Shown here in pieces: positions 17,915 to 26,142 of a DNA stretch of 64,000 nt. The position numbers were made by a program, and so were the translations under genes. Source of the stretch: Methanocorpusculaceae archaeon UBA425 (GTDB taxonomy: Archaea; Halobacteriota; Methanomicrobia; Methanomicrobiales; Methanocorpusculaceae); contig DAWV01000008.1 of the NCBI GenBank assembly GCA_002506085.1, positions 19,628 through 83,627 of the forward strand, written 5' to 3'. The stretch's first letter is position 1; each line of letters begins with the position of its first letter. The notes beneath the pieces were generated by a model. It did not search any database and was not told the DNA's origin. It was given only the letters and a program-made list of their open reading frames with translations.

Positions 17915-18373
17915 ATGACAGCACAGAAAGTACTTCTTTCCACCAATCATGGGGATATTGTTCTTGAGCTTCGTGAAGATATGCCGGTCACTTCCGGTAA
18001 CTTTGTGAAACTCGTAGAAAAAGGATTCTACGATGGGGTTATTTTCCACAGAATCATTGACGGATTCATGCTCCAGGGCGGAGACCCGACCGGAACCGGA
18101 CGTGGAGGACCTGGCTACAATATTCGTGATGAGTTTATGCCTGACAACAAAAACAACAAAGGGACGATTTCCATGGCAAATGCCGGGCCAAACACCGGCG
18201 GCAGTCAGTTCTTCATTAACCTTGCAAACAACAACTACCTCGACAAGGCACACCCTGCTTTCGGCAAGGTTGTTGAGGGCATGGATGTCGTCGAAAAACT
18301 TGGCAAGGTCAAGACCAACTACTCTGACAAACCTTTAGAAGATGTTGTGATTGTAAAAGCAACTCTTCTCTAA
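17915..18373 (+). CDS. Cyclophilin-type peptidyl-prolyl cis-trans isomerase
   Basis: The 152-residue cytoplasmic protein has the cyclophilin core: VIFHRIIDGFMLQGGD with the catalytic arginine, GPNTGGSQFFI, and AFGKVVEGMDVV. It speeds proline isomerisation during folding. The start at 17915 fits the usual family N-terminus; the open frame continues upstream over the divergent promoter region and is not used. A perfect hairpin follows the stop. Confidence 0.93.
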   Translation: MTAQKVLLSTNHGDIVLELREDMPVTSGNFVKLVEKGFYDGVIFHRIIDGFMLQGGDPTGTGRGGPGYNIRDEFMPDNKNNKGTISMANAGPNTGGSQFFINLANNNYLDKAHPAFGKVVEGMDVVEKLGKVKTNYSDKPLEDVVIVKATLL

Positions 18374-18385
18374 CTAAAAGAATAT

Positions 18386-18403
18386 GTGCGTATTTATACG
18401 CAC
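18386..18403 (+). terminator. Hairpin downstream of the cyclophilin gene
   Basis: GTGCGTA (18386-18392) and TACGCAC (18397-18403) form a perfect 7-bp stem with a TTTA loop, 13 bp after the stop codon. Only a short T-run follows, so it may protect the 3' end as much as terminate. Confidence 0.5.
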
Positions 18404-18501
18404 TCCCGTTTTACCAGACTTTCTCTGACATTGGTATCTTTTTGATATTACCTATATTATGTATACATAATTATATACGAAGGAGTTTCCAAAATAATAC
18501 T

Positions 18502-18861
18502 ATGAACGAGTGCTGCACGGTAAATATGACCGTCCGATATCTGACGAAAAAATGGACGTTATTGATTATTCTGGAGCTGTTTAAGGGGGATAATTATTCC
18601 CGAAGATTCTCTGAACTTAAAGAGAGCCTCCCGGGCATTACCGCAAAGATACTCTCAGAACGTCTGCAGGAACTGGAAGCAGAAAACATCATCTCCAAGA
18701 AAATCGATGCCTCGGTCGTTCCGATCAGATCCGATTACACGCTTACCGAGGGGGGTGTGGAACTAATCGGGGTAATCAGGGATATTAAATACTGGGCATT
18801 GAAATGGAAGATTGACAACATCCCCTGCGGCAGTCAGGAATGTAAAATATGCAGACTCTGA
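18502..18861 (+). CDS. HxlR-family winged-helix regulator
   Basis: The 119-residue DNA-binding protein shows the HxlR pattern: RYLTKKWTLLIILELFKG, FSELKESLPGITAKILSERLQELE as the recognition region, and a wing before YTLTEGG. Cysteines near both ends (CC at 4-5; C...C..C at the C-terminus) could make it redox- or metal-responsive. An open frame continues upstream, but homology supports the ATG at 18502. The TspO gene follows on the same strand and is a plausible target. Confidence 0.88.
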   Translation: MNECCTVNMTVRYLTKKWTLLIILELFKGDNYSRRFSELKESLPGITAKILSERLQELEAENIISKKIDASVVPIRSDYTLTEGGVELIGVIRDIKYWALKWKIDNIPCGSQECKICRL

Positions 18862-18975
18862 TGCATGACCATCCGGATTTCATCCGGAAATCGCCAATCT
18901 CTCTTTTCGTTTCCTCCTCTTCGAAAAATTGCATCCAAAATCAGAAATATATACTTGTGATTCAAAGTAACCACT

Positions 18976-19476
18976 ATGAACACAAAAATTCAGCCACGTA
19001 CTCTGTATCTCATGATCGGGTTTGTCATCATGTCCCTTCTTGCAGGCTTCCTCGGCACGCTGGTCACAATCACGGGTCCGGATTCCTGGTTTGCTCTTGA
19101 GTTGATTAAACCTGCCTGGCAGCCCCCGAACTTTCTTTTCGCTCCGGTGTGGACCACACTCTATATCCTGATGGGAATTGCAGCCGGCTACATCTTCGCG
19201 CAGGGGTGGGAGAAAAAAGAAGTTAAAATCGCGACGGTGATATTTCTCATTCAGCTTGGGCTCAATGTCTTATGGTCGTATATGTTCTTCGGCTGGCACA
19301 TGCTTCTGGGTTCAACGATAGAAATAGCCGTATTATTAGCGATGATCTGCGTCACTATATATCTCTATTACCGGATCAAACCTGTCGCAGCATATCTGCT
19401 TATCCCGTATGTGCTCTGGGTGTCTTTTGCCACAGTATTGACCGCCGCAATCTGGATGATGAATCCCGGGATGTAA
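18976..19476 (+). CDS. TspO/MBR family membrane protein
   Basis: The 166-residue protein has five membrane helices and the family signatures KPAWQPPNFLFAPVWTTLY near residues 42-60 and LGLNVLWSYMFFGW near residues 96-109. TspO proteins bind tetrapyrroles and cholesterol-like ligands and are linked to stress signalling; the role in methanogens is not known. It lies 114 bp after the HxlR regulator on the same strand. The short leader contains an AT-rich element (AAATATATACTT, 18942-18953). Confidence 0.92.
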   Translation: MNTKIQPRTLYLMIGFVIMSLLAGFLGTLVTITGPDSWFALELIKPAWQPPNFLFAPVWTTLYILMGIAAGYIFAQGWEKKEVKIATVIFLIQLGLNVLWSYMFFGWHMLLGSTIEIAVLLAMICVTIYLYYRIKPVAAYLLIPYVLWVSFATVLTAAIWMMNPGM

Positions 19477-19504
19477 TATAAGACAATTAATTCATAAAAA
19501 CGAA

Positions 19505-19579
19505 GGGCCAAGGCCGGGGATCGAACCCGGGTCTAAGGATCCACAGTCCTAAAGGATGTCCAACTACCCTACCTTAGCC
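19505..19579 (-). tRNA. tRNA-His (GTG)
   Basis: The minus strand folds as a full cloverleaf: acceptor strands GGCTAAG and CTTGGCC, anticodon loop CTGTGGA (anticodon GTG), and T-loop TTCGATC within a CCGGG/CCCGG stem. The discriminator is C, as expected for tRNA-His. The base at -1 is A in the genome, so the required G-1 must be added after transcription. CCA is not encoded. Confidence 0.93.
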
Positions 19580-19775
19580 TGAAAATGTCTCGCACTGTTC
19601 CCGCCGGAACAGATTGAAACACTCTATTAAGTAGAACCTACTCAGATATTAAAATATCTCTTTTTGATTTTTCATTTATGCCGACTGCCCTTTATATTAA
19701 TAATCCTGAACCGCCAATAATAAACCATTATTCATCCCTGAATGGTTACTCATCAGGGAACGGGGATTCAATATC

Positions 19776-21545
19776 ATGGCAGAAAACATCAGGACTCCTA
19801 TTGTCTGCGTTTTGGGGCACGTAGATCATGGAAAAACATCGCTCCTCGACCGGATACGCGGATCGAAAGTAGTCGCCGGTGAAGCGGGAGCGATCACCCA
19901 GCACATAGGTGCGACACTCATACCCATAGATTCCATCATAAAAATGGGCGGGGACCTTGGCAAAATCAAAACCGATCTACCGGGTCTTTTGTTTATCGAC
20001 ACACCCGGGCACCACGCGTTTACCACTCTTCGCGCACGTGGGGGGGCTCTCGCTGATATCGCAATTTTAGTTGTGGACGTTAACGAAGGATTCAAACAGC
20101 AGACAATCGAAGCCCTCCAGATTCTCAGGAACTGTAAAACTCCGTTTGTCATTGCTGCAACAAAAATCGATAAGATTTCCGGGTGGCGCCCTACGCCGAA
20201 TGCCTCGTTCAAAACGTCTTACAAAAACCAGAGCGAACGGGTTCAGACACAGTGCGAAAACCGTGTGTATGAACTTGTCGGCAAACTTTCGGAGCTGGGA
20301 TTCAATTCCGAGCGGTTTGATCGGGTGACTGATTTCCAGAGAAACCTTGTCATCGTCCCGGTAAGCAGTATGACGGGTGAAGGTATCGGCGACCTTCTCA
20401 TGATTCTGATTGGACTTGCCCAGAGGTATCTCGCCGAAGGGCTCAAGACAACCATTACGGGTCCCGGTATTGGAACGGTGCTTGAAGTAAAGGAGGAGAT
20501 AGGTCTTGGAACAACACTTGACGTTATCCTGTATGACGGTATTCTGAATGTCGGGGATGAGATTGGTCTTGCAGGCATCGATGGTGCAATTTCGACCAAG
20601 GTTCGCGCCCTTCTTCAGCCCCGCCCGATGAAGGAAATACTGATTGAGGACCGGTTCCAGCGCGTAAAATCCGTTGTAGCTGCGGCAGGAGTAAAAATCA
20701 CCGCCCAGAATCTGGAATCAGTAGTTGCGGGATCACCCGTCCGCGTAATCCGCGGAGATCACGATGAGGTTCTGGCGAAGATTGAGGAGGAGATGAAGGA
20801 GATTGATATCACCTTCTCAGATGTAGGTGTCAGTATCCGTGCCGACACGATAGGTGCCCTTGAAGCGCTTGCCAATGAACTGGATGCTAAGAAGATCCCG
20901 ATTATGCGTGCCGATGTCGGTCCCCTGTCCCGCCGTGACCTTATTGATATCAGTGTGATGAAGGAGGAGCTTTTCAAATCAGCTCTTTGTTTTAATGTTC
21001 CTATCCTTCCGGATGCTGAGATAATGCTTCAGGATGAGGATGTCGGTGTGAAGATATTTTCAAATCGGGTAATCTATAAACTTCTCGATGATTACCTTGC
21101 ATGGCGCGATGAAGTGACGCGGGCAAAAGAGGCAAAACAGTTCGAGACAGTGGTGCTTCCTGCGAAGTTTTCCATCCTGCCGGGGTGCGTATTCCGCATG
21201 AGCGGGCCGGCGGTTGTCGGGGTGCGCGTGTTGGGGGGGACACTGCGCCCGAAGGTCAGTGTTGCGACGCGCGATGGGAAAATTGTTGGTGAAATTAAAC
21301 AGATCAAACTCAACAAGGAGAATGTCAGCGAGGCAAAAGAGGGCGCAGAGGTCGCCGTTTCGATAGACGGGGTCACAATCGGGAGACAGATCGATGTCGG
21401 AGAGACACTTTATGTGGCAATTCCCGAGAAACATGTCAAGGTTTTGGAGACGGAAATGCTCCCTCGTTTAAATGCCGGGACTGTTGAAGCGCTTGATGAA
21501 TATGCTTCCATATTCCGGAAGACACAGCCTTTCTGGGGCAAGTAG
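19776..21545 (+). CDS. infB: Translation initiation factor aIF5B (IF-2 type GTPase)
   Basis: The 589-residue GTPase promotes subunit joining at initiation. It has G1 GHVDHGKT (14-21), the G3 motif in DTPGHHAF and G4 TKID, followed by beta-barrel domains and a C-terminal helix-linked domain. Length and the lack of a long N-terminal extension are typical of archaeal aIF5B. rps6e follows 70 bp downstream on the same strand, a common archaeal neighbour. Confidence 0.96.
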   Translation: MAENIRTPIVCVLGHVDHGKTSLLDRIRGSKVVAGEAGAITQHIGATLIPIDSIIKMGGDLGKIKTDLPGLLFIDTPGHHAFTTLRARGGALADIAILVVDVNEGFKQQTIEALQILRNCKTPFVIAATKIDKISGWRPTPNASFKTSYKNQSERVQTQCENRVYELVGKLSELGFNSERFDRVTDFQRNLVIVPVSSMTGEGIGDLLMILIGLAQRYLAEGLKTTITGPGIGTVLEVKEEIGLGTTLDVILYDGILNVGDEIGLAGIDGAISTKVRALLQPRPMKEILIEDRFQRVKSVVAAAGVKITAQNLESVVAGSPVRVIRGDHDEVLAKIEEEMKEIDITFSDVGVSIRADTIGALEALANELDAKKIPIMRADVGPLSRRDLIDISVMKEELFKSALCFNVPILPDAEIMLQDEDVGVKIFSNRVIYKLLDDYLAWRDEVTRAKEAKQFETVVLPAKFSILPGCVFRMSGPAVVGVRVLGGTLRPKVSVATRDGKIVGEIKQIKLNKENVSEAKEGAEVAVSIDGVTIGRQIDVGETLYVAIPEKHVKVLETEMLPRLNAGTVEALDEYASIFRKTQPFWGK

Positions 21546-21604
21546 TATAAATGGGGAGATACTAAATATATGGGTACTTCGGCATCCTAGATATCGAGGA
21601 GAAG

Positions 21605-21614
21605 TGTATATACA
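21605..21614 (+). promoter_or_regulatory. Palindrome TGTATATACA abutting the rps6e start codon
   Basis: The 10-bp perfect palindrome ends at the base before the ATG at 21615. The same 10-mer sits in exactly the same position before the prf1 start (27506-27515). A purine-rich GAGGAG, a likely Shine-Dalgarno, lies at 21597-21602. Function is unknown. Confidence 0.5.
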
Positions 21615-22007
21615 ATGGTAGACTTTAAGGTCGTACTGTCAGACCCGAAAACCGGTCTTTCGTACAAAATAGATGCCACGGGTGCAGCAGCAGGTGCTCT
21701 TCTTGGAAAGAAGATCGGCACTGAAGTTGACGGCGCTCCGTTTGGCCTGAACGGTTATAAGATTACAATTACCGGTGGTTCTGACAAGACCGGAACTCCG
21801 GCACGCCCGGATCTTCCGGGTAACGACAGAAGAAATCTTCTGATTTCTGACGGATTCGGCTTCAGCGCAGCTCATGAAGGCGAGAGAAGAAGAAAGGGTC
21901 AGCGCGGAAATGAAGTCGCAGCTGACTTTGTTCAGGTTAACGCAAAAATCACCGTTTACGGTGAAAAATCGGTTGCCGAGATTTTCACTCCTGCAGCAGC
22001 AGAATAA
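21615..22007 (+). CDS. rps6e: Small ribosomal subunit protein eS6
   Basis: The 130-residue protein matches archaeal S6e: opening DFKVVLSDPKTGLSYK, central PFGLNGYKITITGGSDKTG and the basic GERRRKGQRGNE segment. It lies just after aIF5B in the same direction. The downstream T-rich run at 22017-22034 probably ends the transcript; the convergent DUF2240 gene stops there. Confidence 0.96.
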   Translation: MVDFKVVLSDPKTGLSYKIDATGAAAGALLGKKIGTEVDGAPFGLNGYKITITGGSDKTGTPARPDLPGNDRRNLLISDGFGFSAAHEGERRRKGQRGNEVAADFVQVNAKITVYGEKSVAEIFTPAAAE

Positions 22008-22031
22008 ATCTCAATAATTTTTTCTATTTCT

Positions 22032-22508
22032 TTATTCGCTGATTCTCTTAATGAGGTCGGCTTTGTATACGTCAAAGGTAACGTGGTGTTTTTTTGCAAG
22101 AAGAATGACCGCCGCCTCCGGGTAAATGAGATTGTCAAAATGTTTTCTGATGCTCTCCATCTCTCCGGCAAGTTCTTTTTTTCCGATTCCGGTTTTTTCG
22201 GCAATGTCGCCGAGGAGTTTTTCCAGCGTGTCGATTGTTTCGTCTTCATTCATTACAAATATTTCATCAGTCGGACGGAACCCGAGCGGAATTTTTACTT
22301 CACGCAAATCTTCGCGCAGTGTATAGTCACCACCTGATTCTTTTTTGATGAGTCCTGTTTTTTCAGCGATGGCAATCAGCTTTTTTGCTTTGTCAAGACT
22401 CATCCATTTTTTGTCCTGGGTGTAGTAGAAGATTAAATCCACCTGACGAAGCTGGGTGGAGTTTCTGTGTCTGAATGGGGCTGCGACTGAGGTTTCACGC
22501 TCAGTCAT
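22032..22508 (-). CDS. DUF2240 family protein
   Basis: The 158-residue archaeal protein is recognised from RQVDLIFYYTQDKKWMSLDKA and REVKIPLGFRPTDEIF. The first half looks like a winged-helix fold and the rest is helical (LEKLLGDIAEKTGIGKKELAGEME). Function is unknown. Its start overlaps the stop of the upstream gene by 4 bp (ATGA), so the two are translationally coupled. Confidence 0.8.
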   Translation of the reverse strand: MTERETSVAAPFRHRNSTQLRQVDLIFYYTQDKKWMSLDKAKKLIAIAEKTGLIKKESGGDYTLREDLREVKIPLGFRPTDEIFVMNEDETIDTLEKLLGDIAEKTGIGKKELAGEMESIRKHFDNLIYPEAAVILLAKKHHVTFDVYKADLIKRISE

Positions 22509-22927
22509 GGAAATAGCTCCAGAATCATCTGTTTCATTTCAATGGAGGAGAAGCCCGGTGTCACTGGGGATTTTGTGACATATACCTCGGTAAAATTCCC
22601 TTTATCAAGTCCTTTCACAAAGAATATGTGTTCGTTCATGGGTATACTGCCGCTCGATTTGAGGATGGTGTCGGTTAAAACAATTTTCATGTCTGCTTCG
22701 TCCGTGACCTCTCCTTCGAGATGGGTGTTTTTACTGATTCTTTCAAAACCTGTCCGGTTTTGTGCGATGAATACTGCAATCCCGCGTTTGATCGGACCGT
22801 TTGGGGATCTGAAATTATCCTGACGATCTGCGATTTTTTCCATCCCTGAGAGATAAGCAGAGAAAGGCCGGTGGACATCAAACATGATGTCACAGGTATG
22901 TGGGAATGAGTACGATACGCGTCGCAT
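22505..22927 (-). CDS. Conserved hypothetical protein upstream of DUF2240
   Basis: I do not recognise this 140-residue protein. It is soluble with no signal peptide; an internal stretch of beta-like segments (GIAVFIAQNRTGFERI, ADMKIVLTDTIL, HIFFVKGLDKGNFTEVYVT) suggests a small beta-rich fold. Strict overlap with the DUF2240 gene indicates a two-gene operon. A shorter start at an internal ATG (MEKIADRQ) cannot be excluded. Confidence 0.65.
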   Translation of the reverse strand: MRRVSYSFPHTCDIMFDVHRPFSAYLSGMEKIADRQDNFRSPNGPIKRGIAVFIAQNRTGFERISKNTHLEGEVTDEADMKIVLTDTILKSSGSIPMNEHIFFVKGLDKGNFTEVYVTKSPVTPGFSSIEMKQMILELFP

Positions 22928-22988
22928 ATCAGACTATTCGTCATATGAATAAAAAAAGTTGTCTTCGAGAAAAGAAAAAAATGTATTT

Positions 22989-23366
22989 TTATTCGATCAG
23001 GACTGCGTTGATAACGCCATCCTGACCCGGGCGGCTGACAATCTGTGCTTTACCAAGTTCGGTTGTGATGATTGCTCCCTTGGTCATGAGGTTACGGCGG
23101 ACATAGTTCGGGTTTGCCACGTTTTCTGCAACTGTCTCGATCTTTACTTTCTGAACAGTACCGGTCTTCTTGTTGCTCACGTTTGCAAACTCACAGCGGA
23201 GTGCACGGACTTTGGTGTTTCCACCGGTTACCCGGATGGTCTTTACACGTGTGATTCCGATGATGGTGTCAGCGGGGGATCTTCCGATCTCGAACCGTTT
23301 CTTGCCACGGGATGCATGGTAGCGGCCACCGGTTGGCTTTCTTACTGATTTTCCTTGCCAAAGCAT
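22989..23366 (-). CDS. rps8e: Small ribosomal subunit protein eS8
   Basis: The 125-residue protein has the S8e opening MLWQGKSVRKPTGGRYHASR, then GNTKVRALRCEFANV and the C-terminal PNYVRRNLMTKGAII and GQDGVINAVLIE. A GGAGATAT Shine-Dalgarno-like sequence precedes the ATG. The leader between a TATA element (ATTTAAATAT, near 23460-23470) and the start carries a nested stem-loop. Confidence 0.96.
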   Translation of the reverse strand: MLWQGKSVRKPTGGRYHASRGKKRFEIGRSPADTIIGITRVKTIRVTGGNTKVRALRCEFANVSNKKTGTVQKVKIETVAENVANPNYVRRNLMTKGAIITTELGKAQIVSRPGQDGVINAVLIE

Positions 23367-23393
23367 TTTTTAATATCTCCTAAATTTGTATCT

Positions 23394-23424
23394 CTGATTA
23401 ACGTCTGAGTATCTCAGTCATCAG
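23394..23424 (-). promoter_or_regulatory. Nested stem-loop in the rps8e leader
   Basis: On the minus strand, CTGAT/ATCAG forms an outer stem and CTGAG/CTCAG an inner stem with a 3-nt loop. Between them is an asymmetric internal loop with 2 nt on one side and 6 nt on the other, beside UGAUGA- and CUGA-like words. It may act in ribosomal protein autoregulation; not demonstrated. Confidence 0.4.
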
Positions 23425-23473
23425 TCTTTTCCAGAGTCCTATATGTGTTGGTTGTTCCGATATTTAAATTAGT

Positions 23474-24121
23474 TCAGGCTAGAATGGCATCTGTGATTTC
23501 TTTGATGCCTTCGCCTTTTCGGAGGTTGGATTTGATGATAATCATTCCCGGGTTATAACGTTTGATGTCGGCAACCATTCTTTCGACGTTGCATCCGACA
23601 GCTTCTGCCAAATCAACTTTATTTATGACCGCAATCTGGCAGTCCCTGAACATCATCGGGTGTTTGTTTACGACGTCGTCGCCTTCAGTCGTCGAGATGA
23701 CGACAATCCGTTTCTCCGCGCCGAGTTTGAAGTCGGTCGGGCAGACCATGTTACCAACGTTTTCAATGAATACGACATTAACACCGTCAAGGTCCATGTG
23801 GTCAAGCGCGTGGTGGACAAGGTGGGCATCGAGGTGACATTCTTTTCCTGTGTTTGCATTGAATGCGATAATACCGGTTTTGATTATTCTCTGAAAGTCA
23901 TCATCCCCATATACGTCACCTGCAATTGCTGCGGCGACCATCCCTCTTGATTTGAGTTCGGGCACAATCTTTTCGATTAGTGAAGTTTTTCCTGAGCCGA
24001 TTGCTCCAAGGAGATCAAATGCACGAACGTTGTGGGCTTTGAAGTGTTCGGCGTTGTGTTCTGCCAGACGGTTGTTTGCGCCGTAAATTTCGGCTTCCAT
24101 GTGAACATCCACGTGATGCAT
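23474..24121 (-). CDS. hypB: Hydrogenase maturation GTPase HypB
   Basis: The 215-residue GTPase helps deliver nickel to [NiFe] hydrogenases. It has the P-loop GAIGSGKT (39-46), then TGKECHLDAHLVHHAL with the metal-binding Cys-His pair at the G domain, ENVGNMVCP, and NKVDLAEAVG as the G4 region. The histidines in the first residues (MHHVDVHM) could bind Ni. No hypA lies alongside. A 24-bp palindrome sits about 120 bp upstream, next to a TATA-like TTTTTATAG. Confidence 0.95.
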   Translation of the reverse strand: MHHVDVHMEAEIYGANNRLAEHNAEHFKAHNVRAFDLLGAIGSGKTSLIEKIVPELKSRGMVAAAIAGDVYGDDDFQRIIKTGIIAFNANTGKECHLDAHLVHHALDHMDLDGVNVVFIENVGNMVCPTDFKLGAEKRIVVISTTEGDDVVNKHPMMFRDCQIAVINKVDLAEAVGCNVERMVADIKRYNPGMIIIKSNLRKGEGIKEITDAILA

Positions 24122-24241
24122 AACTGTAGTTATTGTCTTTGTGATGTTTATAATTACTCATACAAATGCAAGTATGAGTGTGTCATACGATATTGATGAA
24201 ACGTGTGTCCAAAACAGAGTTTTTGTAAAACTATAAAAACA

Positions 24242-24265
24242 AAATGTAAAGTTTTATTTACATTT
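24242..24265. promoter_or_regulatory. 24-bp palindrome upstream of hypB, candidate operator
   Basis: AAATGTAAA (24242-24250) and TTTACATTT (24257-24265) are perfect 9-bp inverted arms around a 6-bp spacer. On the minus strand the site lies directly upstream of a TATA-like element (about 24230-24239) for hypB. The same TGTAAA...TTTACA arms occur upstream of fdhC. The regulator is unknown. Confidence 0.6.
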
Positions 24266-24366
24266 GGGTTCAACTATTGTATTGTCAGACAGGTTGTGCC
24301 TCCGTGCATTTAACCCGGATTTTATCTCCGGACCTTTCTGGCATATAATTGCAGGAAACCGAGATC

Positions 24367-24693
24367 ATGTATATTCTCTCAAAAATGGCAGTGGTACTCT
24401 TTGTAGTATCTTTTATCGTAATTCCCGTTGTGGCTGTTGAAGATGAGGAAATCCCCATAGTTATGGATAATCCGGATAATGGTGATCCGTATGTATTTTT
24501 ATTGACTATTACCGTTCCCGAAGAGTTTCCGTATCATGCGAATCTCAGCCCGTTTTTCAGAATAGATGATGTGAATCTGGAGGATGATGAAGTAATCAGT
24601 GAAGATATTACTGCCTGGTTCCTGCGAAATGAATCAGTCTATCAGGAATCGGATGTGAATCCGGAACTTGTGGATACTCATTTTCCCTCCTGA
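24367..24693 (+). CDS. Small hypothetical secreted protein
   Basis: This 108-residue protein is unrecognised. The first 25 residues form a hydrophobic signal peptide (SKMAVVLFVVSFIVIPVVAV), then an acidic mature part rich in Asp, Glu and Asn. The start at 24367 fits the signal peptide; a TTG 18 bp upstream is less likely. It has no membrane anchor or cysteine pairs. It stands alone between the hypB promoter and srp19. Confidence 0.6.
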   Translation: MYILSKMAVVLFVVSFIVIPVVAVEDEEIPIVMDNPDNGDPYVFLLTITVPEEFPYHANLSPFFRIDDVNLEDDEVISEDITAWFLRNESVYQESDVNPELVDTHFPS

Positions 24694-24762
24694 TTTTTTG
24701 CATCCGCAAAACCCTTTTGGCACGAAAGCCATTTTGGCTTACACGTCTAATACTAATATTCA

Positions 24763-25035
24763 ATGGCAATTCGTTTTCTTTACCCGTGTTACTTTGATGC
24801 AGACCTCACGAGAAGTGAGGGCAGGCGTGTAGCCAAGAGTCAGGCGGTTTCTTCCCCGAATATGGCTATGGTGTCCCGCGCCGCAAAACTTTGCGCGATT
24901 CCAGTTCTCAATGAGGAACGCGATGCTCATCACCCGGCCCAGTGGTACAAGGCAGGCGGGCGTGTCCGTGTGGAGTTTACGGGGTCAAAAGAAAATCTTT
25001 TGAAGATGGTTGCCGGAAAAATTGGCGGGAGATAA
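24763..25035 (+). CDS. srp19: Signal recognition particle protein SRP19
   Basis: The 90-residue protein binds 7S RNA and prepares it for SRP54. The family pattern is clear: FLYPCYFDADLTRSEGRRVAK, then basic HPAQWYKAGGRVRVEF. Length is normal for archaea. The PHP-domain gene starts 2 bp after its stop, so both share a transcript. SRP54 and FtsY are encoded at 57.7-60.1 kb in the same window. Confidence 0.95.
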   Translation: MAIRFLYPCYFDADLTRSEGRRVAKSQAVSSPNMAMVSRAAKLCAIPVLNEERDAHHPAQWYKAGGRVRVEFTGSKENLLKMVAGKIGGR

Positions 25036-25037
25036 TC

Positions 25038-25682
25038 ATGTATGATTTTCACTGCCATACAACAATGAGTGACGGCGAACTGATTCCAACCGAGTTAATC
25101 CGGCGGATGGCAGTTGCCGGATATACTGAAATGGCAATCGCCGATCATGCGGACTTCTCCAATGTGGAATTTCTCATTGAAGCCCAGGAGAAAGTGAAGA
25201 AGTCTGCCGGACTCTATGGTATCAGGTTATTTACCGGAGTTGAGATTACTCACGTACCACCCGGGGAAATCGGCGAGATTGCAAAGTATGCCAAATCACT
25301 AGGGGCTGAAGTGGTTGTTGTTCATGGAGAAACGATTACCGAACCAGTCGCTCCGGGAACAAATCAGGCAGCCGTTTCGTGTCCTTATGTCGACATTCTG
25401 GCTCACCCCGGTCTGATTTCAGATGAAGATGCCGGTCTGGCAGCAAAGAACGGTGTCTGCCTGGAGATTACATCAAGAAATGGGCACAGCAAAACAAACG
25501 GGCATGTCGTGAATGCCGCGCGGCGCGCAGGGGCAAAAGTGGTGGTCCAGTCGGATATTCATAGTCCTGATGATATAATAAGTGAGAATATGCGCAATCT
25601 GGTTGCACTGGGTGCGGGGATGAGCAAAGACGAGGCAAAAACCGTTTTATCCCGCACATCTAAAGAAATTCTCAATAGATAA
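25038..25682 (+). CDS. PHP-domain phosphatase, histidinol-phosphatase-like
   Basis: The 214-residue metal-dependent hydrolase starts MYDFHCHTTMSDG, placing the HxH metal motif at residues 5-7; other metal ligands are in IADHADF and VVVHGET, with DIHS near the C-terminus. Archaeal members are annotated as histidinol phosphate phosphatase-like, but the true substrate is unproven. I start at 25038 because the HxH motif should be near the N-terminus; the longer frame overlaps srp19. Confidence 0.85.
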   Translation: MYDFHCHTTMSDGELIPTELIRRMAVAGYTEMAIADHADFSNVEFLIEAQEKVKKSAGLYGIRLFTGVEITHVPPGEIGEIAKYAKSLGAEVVVVHGETITEPVAPGTNQAAVSCPYVDILAHPGLISDEDAGLAAKNGVCLEITSRNGHSKTNGHVVNAARRAGAKVVVQSDIHSPDDIISENMRNLVALGAGMSKDEAKTVLSRTSKEILNR

Positions 25683-25747
25683 ATTCTATTTTAGTATTCT
25701 GGAGAAAATATATATACAACATCCACTTCATTATATTATGCATAAAT

Positions 25748-25774
25748 ACCCTGTGGTTTGTATCCCGCAGGGTA
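25748..25774 (+). promoter_or_regulatory. Stem-loop in the leader of gar1-tfb
   Basis: ACCCTGTGG pairs with the reverse strand of CCCGCAGGGT to give about nine base pairs including one G-T, with a 7-nt loop TTTGTAT. A TATA-like AAATATATATAC (25706-25717) upstream would place the transcript start near 25740, so the hairpin would be at the very 5' end of the mRNA or be a separate small RNA. Confidence 0.45.
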
Positions 25775-25810
25775 GCTGATTACCAAGCAGTAGATACTGA
25801 GGTCTGGTTT

Positions 25811-26116
25811 GTGAAACTTGCAGGGAGTGTTGTATCCCGTCTTGGACGGAAGTTGCTAGTCGTCGAAAGTGATGCAGGACAGCTCCCTCCTCTCTATACA
25901 GAGGTCGCAGATGAGCAAAACAGTCCTGTTGGAAAGATTGTTGACCTATACGGGAGCGTTTCTCGGCCGTACCTGACCGTATTATGCGGTAAGGATTCAG
26001 CTGCAGGTGTGCATACTGGTGATAAACTGTATGTCATAGCTGAAACGAAACCTGAAAAACCCTGGAAAAACTTTCACCGCAAATATGGGAATGAATCTGG
26101 CGCATCCCGGCGCTAA
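25811..26116 (+). CDS. gar1: H/ACA ribonucleoprotein subunit Gar1
   Basis: The 101-residue protein is a component of the pseudouridylation RNP. The Gar1 beta-barrel pattern is visible: GSVVSRLGRKLLVV, then SPVGKIVDLYGSVSRPYLTV, with a basic C-terminal tail. The start codon is GTG at 25811. It precedes tfb by 26 bp; a gar1-tfb pair is a common euryarchaeal arrangement. Confidence 0.93.
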   Translation: MKLAGSVVSRLGRKLLVVESDAGQLPPLYTEVADEQNSPVGKIVDLYGSVSRPYLTVLCGKDSAAGVHTGDKLYVIAETKPEKPWKNFHRKYGNESGASRR

Positions 26117-26142
26117 TCACGCATCTGAAGGACCCTATAATT

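Noticed and set aside
20000..21250. Several long minus-strand frames inside aIF5B
   Set aside because: All are shadow frames of a strongly conserved coding sequence.
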